Assembly (NCBI RefSeq): GCF_964204645.1
Contig: NC_134030.1
Coordinates: forward strand, 13,007,947-13,071,946
From: Tubulanus polymorphus
Lineage: Eukaryota > Nemertea > Palaeonemertea > Tubulaniformes > Tubulanidae
Length of the DNA stretch: 64,000 bases
Reading direction: 5' to 3'
Position numbers and translations under genes: made by a program. Numbering within the stretch: position 1 is the stretch's first letter; the number at the start of each line of letters is the position of its first letter. This document shows positions 12,124 through 20,525 of this stretch, piece after piece. Under the pieces are notes generated by a model, which was given only the letters and a program-made list of their open reading frames with translations, was not told the origin of the DNA and did not search any database.

Positions 12124-14625
12124 TCAATTGCGTATCAGTGGCACAGTTTGTGGTTCACGGAGAAAGTGGCGTGCCCCATCGGAATCATCCGAGGAAACGT
12201 CCGTTTCTCCATCAAATATGTCCGTCGTCACTTTGTTTCTGGCTGAACAGTAGATTCTTTCACCAAGAGTAGGTCGCCAATTATATAGCTGGTCATCACT
12301 TCCGCTCTCGGCTTCAACTGTACCGTCACTTTCTGGGTCAGTGGCGGATGACGTATCAGACCTTACTCTGACACTTTTGGGTAATGAGGTGACCCTCACT
12401 CGCTGCTGAAGAGCTGCCTCCTCCTCATCGCTGGAATCGTACTCTTCGCTGAGTGGATTGTCGTTTATAACAGAATAGTCGATTGGATTCAAACACGATA
12501 CGCACTGGTTATTCAAATCACCGAAACATACCAAACAGTAAACACTGGTACATCCATCGTTATTGCAGTGTTTGAATGTCTCTTTATCGTATGGCATACC
12601 TGGTTGAGAGCAACTTGTACAATATTTTCGCTCATATCCATAAAATGCTAGGATTTTTCTGCATATTGTGAACTGAGCTGCCATACGACTTCGAAAACTT
12701 ATCTTCTCTATTCTAGCATCGCACATACGCTTACGATGCAATTGCCTTTTTAAGAATTTGTTGAGGGAATGCTGCTTGACGTATAAATGATTGTAGAGCC
12801 AGCAGGCCCGCGTCCGCTCTCTATCCGGATAATAGCACGAGGCTATAACGTGCCGTAATCTCAATCCGTAGGCTTCCATAACAACCATAAACAAACAAAC
12901 TCCGTATATTGTAAATATAGTCGCGTATGAATCGTAATCTGGCAAGTGAGGGTGGGGTAAACAGCCGGTAGTATCGAGATCCATTTTAACGTGCGAAAAA
13001 GGATCGAATTGTTGTATGAGATGTCGGTACATACTTGCTAGCGCTCCATCGCCCTGCACGTGGATGGCGGTCCTCGCCGGCCTGTCTTGGTAGATTTTAA
13101 CTTCAGCGTGTTTTTTAATCAAGTATAGCAACCAGTACAGTCCGTAATCACAGGCCAAATAGAATACAGTATGCAATAACATTCCCGCTAGGAATACTAC
13201 ACCAGTTATCAACTTAACTTTCTCAGGCCCAACCAGAAAAGGTGACAGAGACGAGGCATATTTCTTAGTAAGTTTGCCGCTAAGGGGAAATATTGTCGAA
13301 TGCCCGATTTCAGATCTTCGCTCGTCGATATCGCGTAAATAGAACGATAAATACCGATTGTCAAAACGGTCATTCGTGCAGTATTTATGTCTGTAAATGA
13401 TTGCCTTCACGACTATCCATAACAACATCAATGATGCAACAATACCAAACAGGCTGCCAACATCATCGATGACTTCCAACTGTGAGCGAATGCGATCCAT
13501 GATTTTAGCACGAACTTCCGCGTACGACTGGCTTTGCATTTCCGTATAGTTATATTTATATGTCAGAGTGATATTGACGTAGAATAAAGCGTTTACGTCT
13601 TTAATCGTTGACATAACTTTTGTCTTAACGTTGTTGACTATAGTTGACTTTATAGCATCGGTTATGGAACAAAACAATTCGGCGACTCTAGCCAAATGAC
13701 AAACGTGTCGAAAAATATAAGCCACATGGCAGAGGAATTTCATCGAGCCCATTATACGTTTGCAGTTTTCGTTGGCCATTTCGAAGCCTTTTTTGCATCG
13801 CTTGTACGGTCCACCCATATTTTCGTTGCATATATTCACTAGATTATTCAACCAAGAAGTCACTCGCTTGATAGCGGCAAAAATCTCATCGAATGTCGCT
13901 TTCAAAGCAAGAAACGCACGCTTTATTTCGTTGATAAATCGTATTAATCCACAAATAGCTTCTTTGACCGCGGAAATGACCCGATAGACTGGTGATAAGG
14001 CCAGCTCTTCGAGCTGCGAAGTACTGTTCGCTGCTAATTCTTGCCCACATGTGGTACTGTCAGCCAAAACCTGTAGATTATGCGTGAAGTTCATCATCGG
14101 ACCATGCATAACAAGAATTAGAGCATATGCCATCAGAAACGCACGTCCTCTACTGGATAATAGCTGAGGCAACATCAGCATTACGATGCAGCGAATTTCA
14201 GCAAAGAACGCCATTCCCAGCACTAGTATGAACCCGACTACAGCGCCTAAAATTGTGGACGTCCTTCCGGTAAATTTCAGTTGATGAAATAGCAACAAAA
14301 ACACCAACAGCGTCAAAGATATACCAGCAAAAAATCCAAAAACACTTTTTAATACGTCGTTTTCATACGTGCCGTCCAAACCTAGTCGGCCAAGAGTCGT
14401 TCTGGAATGCTTGCGACGAACAGCTTTCCGTCTATTGCGGTCGTAGATGCAGCATGGACAGCACGTATTTACGGTGAGTTCACGAAAGCAACTGGTACAG
14501 TCGTCCTGCCACGAATTTATTGGGGCCAAGCCCATTCGCGCTCGTTCCTGGTTCATTTTCACTCGTGCCATTTTGTTGGCGGCATTCTTAGCGTGGAAGG
14601 CCGCCTGGATCCCTTTCCAAACCAT
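12124..14625 (-). CDS. DC-STAMP domain protein, DCST1/DCST2 family
   Basis: A multi-pass membrane protein of 833 residues from the first in-frame ATG (14625). The frame is open back to a stop at 14734-14736, so an upstream exon could add residues; MVWKG is the first Met. Seen: a Cys-rich cytoplasmic stretch (TCCPCC); hydrophobic segments near residues 94-116, 124-143 and 160-176, followed by the family-like RCIVML.LPQ...GR and HGPMMNFTHN blocks; later segments including FYLACDYGLYWLL; a C-terminal RING-like Cys cluster (CTSC...C...C.SVYCLVCF...CVSC); and an acidic Ser-rich tail. Family knowledge: DCST1/2 in mouse, sneaky in fly and SPE-42/SPE-49 in worm act in sperm during fertilisation, and human DCST1 has ubiquitin ligase activity. 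The family call is firm; choosing DCST1 or DCST2 is not. The absence of introns over 2.5 kb is notable. Confidence 0.9.
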   Translation of the reverse strand: MVWKGIQAAFHAKNAANKMARVKMNQERARMGLAPINSWQDDCTSCFRELTVNTCCPCCIYDRNRRKAVRRKHSRTTLGRLGLDGTYENDVLKSVFGFFAGISLTLLVFLLLFHQLKFTGRTSTILGAVVGFILVLGMAFFAEIRCIVMLMLPQLLSSRGRAFLMAYALILVMHGPMMNFTHNLQVLADSTTCGQELAANSTSQLEELALSPVYRVISAVKEAICGLIRFINEIKRAFLALKATFDEIFAAIKRVTSWLNNLVNICNENMGGPYKRCKKGFEMANENCKRIMGSMKFLCHVAYIFRHVCHLARVAELFCSITDAIKSTIVNNVKTKVMSTIKDVNALFYVNITLTYKYNYTEMQSQSYAEVRAKIMDRIRSQLEVIDDVGSLFGIVASLMLLWIVVKAIIYRHKYCTNDRFDNRYLSFYLRDIDERRSEIGHSTIFPLSGKLTKKYASSLSPFLVGPEKVKLITGVVFLAGMLLHTVFYLACDYGLYWLLYLIKKHAEVKIYQDRPARTAIHVQGDGALASMYRHLIQQFDPFSHVKMDLDTTGCLPHPHLPDYDSYATIFTIYGVCLFMVVMEAYGLRLRHVIASCYYPDRERTRACWLYNHLYVKQHSLNKFLKRQLHRKRMCDARIEKISFRSRMAAQFTICRKILAFYGYERKYCTSCSQPGMPYDKETFKHCNNDGCTSVYCLVCFGDLNNQCVSCLNPIDYSVINDNPLSEEYDSSDEEEAALQQRVRVTSLPKSVRVRSDTSSATDPESDGTVEAESGSDDQLYNWRPTLGERIYCSARNKVTTDIFDGETDVSSDDSDGARHFLREPQTVPLIRN

Positions 14626-14749
14626 ACTTCTATATTCAATACTTGAGGAGGAGAAAACTGTGTCTGCTATCTTTGCAAGAAACGAATTTTTAGAAATCGA
14701 CAACAATGTAGGTCGTCTGATGGTCGTTATGGATTATCCATGTAAAACT

Positions 14750-14884
14750 GGGGCCGGTTGCATAGTCATGGCTTAGACTTAAGACCAGTCTAAGACCAAT
14801 TTGGTTCTATAGCCAAACCAACAATTTCAGTCTTAAAATTTAAGACCACTTTTGGACTTAAGTCACGACTGTGCAACTGGCCCC
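14750..14884. repeat. Palindromic MITE (GGGGCCGGTT family), copy 1
   Basis: The ends GGGGCCGGTTGCATAGTC and GACTGTGCAACTGGCCCC are inverted, over 135 bp, with internal symmetric CTTAGAC/GTCTTA motifs. It lies directly upstream of the DCST frame. Copy 2 is at 21398-21534 and half a copy is near 18505-18540. Confidence 0.88.
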
Positions 14885-14904
14885 TGGGTCCTGAAGAAGT
14901 TGAA

Positions 14905-15185
14905 TGTGGATCGAATAGACAAATGTGGACCAAGCCGACCGGTCGTTAATGTTTCATTGCCGATTGCCGACCCGAGAAATGGTCGACAATCAGGTTTCTG
15001 ATTGCCGATTGCCGATTGCCGACCCGAGAAATGGTCGACTATCAAGTTTCCGATTGCCGATTGCCGACCCGAGAAATGGTCGACAATCAGGTTTCTGGCG
15101 GCAATTTGAAACCGAACCACTCCCCTCGTTTAAGAAAACCCTGCACGATGGAACTATTTTGACCTATTCTGGAGTTGAACCGAAC
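14905..15185. repeat. Repeat R3, copy A: 50-60 bp minisatellite plus conserved tail
   Basis: Three units of GATTGCCGACCCGAGAAATG...GGTCGACAATCAGG are followed by a unique tail (GAAAACCCTGCACGATGGAA ... GGAGTTGAACCGAA). The tail recurs at 53.39-53.47 kb behind a quite different minisatellite, so R3 has a conserved end and an exchangeable core. A related GTCGAC core without the tail lies at 17.03-17.29 kb. Confidence 0.8.
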
Positions 15186-15189
15186 GATG

Positions 15190-15998
15190 AATGCTTTAAA
15201 ACATATCCTGCAGTGTTTAGGCCAAAAATGATACCTTGTTTCTCCACTATGTTGACCCGGCCGCCGCCTCCCTGTACAATACTTTTCTTATAGCCAAGGT
15301 ATTCATTTTTAGCCTATAGGCTTCATTATTGATTTACTGGAAACTATCGCTTTGAATTGACGCTTATCATTGACGCTTATTGACGCATATCCATAAAGCG
15401 AATCATGTTGTTTGAAACACGATGGAGGAAATGAAATAATGACCACACACTATAGATTCCCGATGTATATTTATCAACTTTCAGACCGACTCAAAATGTA
15501 AATAGGCTAAAAACCTTCCAATTTAAGAACATCAATTCTTGAATACTTTTGAAAGATCATTTACATGAACCGCAAAAATTTCGACGGTCGCGTGGCGTTA
15601 TAACGAGCTTTGACTATAGTATGGTCGTGTTTGAAATATGACCATTTCGTTTCGTATTTCGTTTCGTACTTTAGCACTACTCGCAAAGCATTTCGTAATT
15701 TCGTAGTTAGTATCGTAATTTCGTTTCATATTTCGTAATTTCGTACTCTAGCAGGACCTAACATTGAGTAGAAAATAAATTGATGAATTTAATTTTTTCG
15801 AGAAGGAAAAAGATTGTTAACACATTTTTATATGGTAGTGGCGCTCATACACTCGAAATATGCAGTGCACGTCGGGAGCGCACGTGTTGCTAACAGGGCT
15901 CAGTTATAGTATACAGAAAAGTAGGACGATGAGACTTATCACCAAAAAAAAATCAATGCGCCATAGATCGCTGTAGGTTAGTTTTACTTGCCGACATT
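15190..15998. other. Spacer with a TTTCGTA-rich element at about 15640-15765
   Basis: The segment is built of degenerate TTTCGTA units and ends TACTCTAGCAGGACC. It is an inverted relative of 55664-55855, which begins GGTCCTGCTAAAGTACGAAA. No gene is seen in the rest. Confidence 0.6.
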
Positions 15999-16043
15999 GG
16001 GAAAGAGAAATTTTTACGTAATACGTAAAAATTTCTCTTTCCC
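15999..16043. repeat. Perfect palindrome, 22-bp arms, 1-nt loop
   Basis: GGGAAAGAGAAATTTTTACG and its exact complement meet at ACGTAATACGT. It is followed after 4 nt by a second perfect palindrome; the pair is flanked by direct repeats of GTTAGTTTTACTTGC (about 15978 and 16105). Confidence 0.93.
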
Positions 16044-16047
16044 AAAC

Positions 16048-16086
16048 TTTCTTAAAACTACCATACGGTATGGTAGTTTTAAGAAA
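16048..16086. repeat. Perfect palindrome, 19-bp arms, 1-nt loop
   Basis: TTTCTTAAAACTACCATAC is followed by one G and then the exact complement. It sits next to the 45-bp palindrome. Confidence 0.93.
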
Positions 16087-16135
16087 TAGATTTTCAATGA
16101 AAGTTAGTTTTACTTGCTGGGATCGAGGGACTGGA

Positions 16136-16137
16136 TG

Positions 16138-16169
<32 letters not shown>

Positions 16170-16192
16170 TGTGTGTGCGCGTGCGTGTGGAT
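16136..16192. repeat. GT/GCGT microsatellite
   Basis: Runs of TGTG then GCGTGCGT; low-complexity Cys-Val frames over it are not genes. Confidence 0.95.
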
Positions 16193-16320
16193 GTATATCG
16201 TGGAATTATCGAACCGTCGAATCGTCGGACTGTCAAATCGTCGAAATGTGGAACGAATCAAGCCCCACGGCCCCAGCCACTTAACGTAAAAGGAAATTGG
16301 TTCATACATCCAAGCTAACA

Positions 16321-16545
16321 AAAAACCTTCAAAATCGTTTTCTAAAAGTTTTTTACTAACATTTTAACGTTAATGTTTAACGTTCGTGCAACGTTTGTAT
16401 AATGTTTTCGTGTAAATGTTTTAAGGTTCACAGAACGTTTTTGATAACGTTGATTGAACGTTACTTCACAACCTCTCTGCAACCATTGAGCTTGATAAAA
16501 ACGTTCCAATAAGGTTTGTATGACGTTACATTATAACCATGCTGT
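16321..16545. repeat. AACGTT-rich degenerate repeat
   Basis: AACGTT or close variants (TAACGTT, GAACGTT) occur many times in 220 bp. A similar CAACGTTG-rich stretch is near 62.8-62.92 kb. It is probably a short dispersed element; the borders are unclear. Confidence 0.55.
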
Positions 16546-16829
16546 CCTCTTTCATGGGTTCGAATTAATCCCTTTCAACTAACGTCAATATTTGAATAAT
16601 TTTACCTAACTTTTATTTTGAAACTACGTATATACATATATAATATCGAAAATATTCACTCGTAAGTTAGTCCTCCAGTGCACCAGTCGTCGTCGTTACA
16701 TCGTAGCTGGCAGCCTTTGTGATTCCTAAAATAAAAAGGAAATAATGAAGAAATTTTTATTTTCATTGTTGTGTCAGCTGGGATGTATACAGAAATTTAA
16801 GCCGAAATGTCGTTGACAGTGTTTCTGAT

Positions 16830-17290
16830 TGTCGGATTATCCCACAATCACAGCATCTATATCATTGCATCTACACACCCTCACAATCACATCATAAATA
16901 AAACCACAATCACATCCACTCACGGTCATAGCATCCACATCATCCTCACAATCCCAGTGTCCATTATCACTCTCACAATCACAACATCTATATTACCTTA
17001 AAACCACAGCATCTATGTCACCCTGATTTCATCCACGGCCGATTGTCGACGTGAGCTGGTGACATCAATATCACACCACAATCACAGCATCTATATCACC
17101 TCACAATCACAGCATCTATGTCACCCTGGGTTCACCCACTGCCGATTGTCGACGAGAGTTGGTCGACATTCAGGTTTCTGATAGCCGACATTCGTTTCGA
17201 CAATTGGTAGACTAATCAGGGTGCGTTGTTTCTGATTGCCGATCGTCGACGTAAGAATCGGTCGACTATGATGATGCACGTATTCTGACT
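16830..17290. repeat. CACAATCACAGCATCTAT minisatellite with a GTCGAC tail
   Basis: Several irregular units of CACAATCACAGCATCTATAT run to about 17130. They are followed by GATTGTCGAC/GGTCGACA units related to the core of R3 copy A. Confidence 0.75.
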
Positions 17291-17299
17291 GGCCATTGC

Positions 17300-17821
17300 T
17301 GATTGTCGACTTGTGAAAACTGCTTCACGTGCCTCCTTCTATCGGCCAGCGCGTAGTAATTCTTTTCGCGGTGAAATGTCTTGCGACTAAACCGGATACC
17401 GGAGGTAAGCCAAGTTTTCAACGACCTAATCTATTTCTAAATATCATGAACTAAACACCATTGTGAAATCAAACAAATTCTAAACCACCCGATCCAAAAG
17501 CGTGACGCAATTCTACTATGACGTAGTTCTACAACGATTCCCATGAGCTTCAATTCAAACCGGACGCCAAGTGACGTCATTTTTTCGATTTTTTCAGCTA
17601 GTTAGATTCGGTTAAGAAGACACTTTGCAGTAAACGCATTATTAGGGCCTATGCGTTTATCGAAGGGACATCCTCCGGCGCCCGTCCGTCTAGGACTGAA
17701 ATAGACTGGCAGTTGAACTAAAACGATGATTTTGAATCCATCTTAACCACTATTTAAGGAATGCAAAAAGTGTTCATTGATAGGGGTTGAATAAAGAAAA
17801 AAAGACTCCTTGCTATGAAAG
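17300..17821. other. Spacer, no gene seen
   Basis: No exon or repeat recognised, though it would be the 3' flank of the candidate exons at 17.8-18.3 kb. Confidence 0.4.
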
Positions 17822-17987
17822 TTAAGCAATGCCTACATACCAAATTTCAATTGGTAGGCATAAAAACATATTGTTAAATGTAATTTTATTCAAAAGGAGG
17901 GCGTCTCTTCTATCATGCAACCCTTTAAATGGAGACTTGTGCAATCCTTCAATACAGGTCAAGTTCATTATTTGCATTGAATAGTTC
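17822..17987 (-). CDS. Candidate terminal exon, unknown protein
   Basis: Acceptor GTCTTTGCAG, then 166 nt in the phase needed by the exon at 18105-18279, ending in TAA at 17822. I do not recognise the sequence. It could be chance. Confidence 0.3.
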
Positions 17988-18104
17988 CTGCAAAGACTTA
18001 TCACGTCGGACTGGTATTCGTTATCAGTCTGCCAATATTGGATTTATTAAAATCTTACCTATTGCGCCATACGGACGTAAAGACATACCAACAAACCAAC
18101 ATAC

Positions 18105-18279
18105 CCACGACCGACGGGTATTTGTGAGATTTCCAATAATGGAATAATGGAACCCTCCATGGTTCCGTCGTAACGTTTAATACAGTTAGCCATCTTAGAA
18201 ATAGGTCCGAATTTAGCAACGGTGCTCAAACCCGCGACCGACATTTTCGGACCATATAATTTTGGGTCAAGTCCAGCAT
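18105..18279 (-). CDS. Candidate internal exon, unknown protein
   Basis: Acceptor CTATTTTCCTCTAG and donor GG|GTATGT bracket 175 nt of open frame. It reads DAGLDPKLYGPKMSVAGLS and then a KFGPISKMANCIKRYDG stretch, with balanced composition that looks like real protein. It fits phase 2 to phase 1 with the exon at 17822-17987. I cannot name the family and found no upstream exon. Translation of cDNA would settle it. Confidence 0.4.
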
Positions 18280-18299
18280 CTAGAGGAAAATAGTAAAGG

Positions 18300-19176
18300 T
18301 GTGTTTGATTTTGAAATGGTGCGATTCCGCCAGAAATTAGACACTCAAACGCAGTCTCATATCAATGTTCGTTTGATATACCCTTTCGTTACACGTGATA
18401 ACGCCAAGAGCTGAAAACTCAACCACAGGATAATGAGTGTAAAATATAAGCAATACAATGTAGTACCCAACATAACAGTCATTGTACACAACACCAGCCA
18501 AAGTCTTCAGTCTAAGCCGTGACTGTGCAACTCACCCAGGTAAATTTTACTACATGTATTTCTAGTGGTGCAGCTGGGAATTGAATTCACAGGATCAAAC
18601 ACTAGTATCTGTCAGCTACGAGCAATTATGGTTCAGATAATTGCTCGTAGCTGTCAGACAATCATGCCTGATAAAAAATCTCCATCATGAGTCAGTCTGT
18701 CGAATAAATGGGATATGATCTGATGCCAATCACGCATCAAAGATCGAAAACATAAGGTTTGTTTCAATAGATGCTCGATAGGTGGCTGTATACGTCAGCA
18801 CGGTTTTAGCTTGTATGTACCGTTTTTCATTTAAGTCAAAGTCAAACATTATGTATTCTGAATCACAATTGATCAAGTCAAATTGCGGTGGCAGTGATGA
18901 TCTTGTTTGACGTTAGTTCAATGCCAAAATGTGAAAAATCAACATGATTATTTTCCACTGGATCTACTGTATTCTGAACTGAACGAAATGTAGGCTACAT
19001 ATATAGAGTAATCCGTTACATGCGTTATACCGTTTTATACGATACTTCAAATTCCAAGTAGCCATCTTAAAGGTGCAACAATCTCACACTCAGGCTAATT
19101 GTTAAATGATTCTTATTCCTTATGCTCCGGTTTAAAACCAGGAATAACACATACATTTATCATAAAACAAAAAAGA
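18300..19176. other. Spacer with one strong hairpin
   Basis: Apart from half a palindromic MITE (18505-18540) and the hairpin at 18613-18653, nothing is recognised. It would contain the 3' UTR of the CNBD2-like gene if the 19.2-kb exon is used. Confidence 0.45.
18613..18653. repeat. Perfect hairpin, 17-bp stem, 7-nt loop
   Basis: CAGCTACGAGCAATTAT, loop GGTTCAG, then the exact complement. It lies in spacer DNA with no gene attached. Confidence 0.93.
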
Positions 19177-19331
19177 TTAATGCGGATTGATAAGAGACCC
19201 GGTGGAAACAACAGTGCTTAGAGATGGAGTAGTTTTTGCAGCCGATTGAGATCCTAAACTTGTGATGCCACTACGGGAGTTGTTCGGAGTAATGACTTGT
19301 TGTCGCAAAGACATAAGCGGTGCGCTGGTCG
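19177..19331 (-). CDS. CNBD2: CNBD2-like gene, alternative last exon
   Basis: A strong acceptor (CTTTTTCATTCCAG) opens 155 nt ending in TAA. The frame is Ser/Thr/Asn-rich (LMSLRQQVITPNNSRSG) and coding-like. Phase 1 fits the donor GAG|GTGAAA at 22132/22131. I infer this is the usual 3' end and that the stop at 22112 is intron readthrough. Confidence 0.55.
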
Positions 19332-20487
19332 CTGGAATGAAAAAGTGAGAATCATGAATTAGAATTATGACGTTTCGGTTCGCGATTTAAGGATAAACGT
19401 CTAGGATCCAGTTGCACAGTAGTGAGTTAACTCTGAGTCATCCTCCTCGGCAGGGATTCGAACCTGATGGCATCGAGACTGTCAAGGGGAACCCTGCCCT
19501 TGAGTACCTCGAGTGCCCAGCTACATGCGCTCATCAGATGATGCCATTATAAGTCATTCAGAAATCCCGTTTTATTTTAGGCAAGGCTTTTTCACTTAAA
19601 AGTTTTTCCTTGAAATTTTTCTTAGCGATCATACGTATACAACGGGCTGATTGGACCACGCGTTTCTTGGGGCAAGCATGTGCATGTACCTGCGCACTCG
19701 GGCTAGTGTGAGACCCGATATTGAGACCCGGTGAAAAGGGCAATAATCATTAAAAAGAGGCACTATATGCACGAGTAGCGAGCGCCGGAAATTTTTGAAA
19801 AATAAACCCCGCAGGATTTGAACTTTTTTGATAGGAAACTTTTTCGGGGACCATCTGAAGATCTAAAAGGAAGCGCGAACTCCAGGTGCTATCCCCTTGA
19901 TCCGCGCCTAAATCCCTGCCGAGGGATAATGACCCTGAGATAATATCAATTACTTCGTATGGTTTACCTTAAATCCTGTGGAACCGGGTCCAGACTGTTG
20001 TTTCCCCCTATATATACATCGTTTCCCCGCAAATATGTCGAAATAAACTATTTTACAATTGCTAGCCGCCATTTTGTTCTGACAACTATGGCAACATTAC
20101 AACCGTGGTGAATCTCTATTAATAGGGAGGGAGAGAGACTGCTATATTACTATCAGCGTTCAACATTTCGTTTTTCTGAGCAAACAGACTCTAAGAGTCT
20201 GTTAGCCGGGGCTCTAAGTTGTCGAATCTGATAGAAGATGAATTCTATGTGGCGAAAAAGTGGAAAATATGTAATAATAATAATCAACAGAATTATCAAA
20301 AGTGTTTTCGACGAATGTCAGAAAACCCGGACTATATACTGAAATTAGTAATAATAACCACAATTATACTAATAATCATAAAAATAATAATGTAGTGTAA
20401 TAATAATAATAATAATGATGATGATGGTGATGGTGATGGTGATGGTGATGGTGATGGTGATGGTGATGGTGATGGTGATGGTGATGG

Positions 20488-20525
<38 letters not shown>

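Noticed and set aside
14863-15293. Repetitive open frames on both strands
   Set aside because: They translate the R3 minisatellite units.
15904-16321. Thr/His and Val/Cys-rich frames
   Set aside because: Microsatellite translation.
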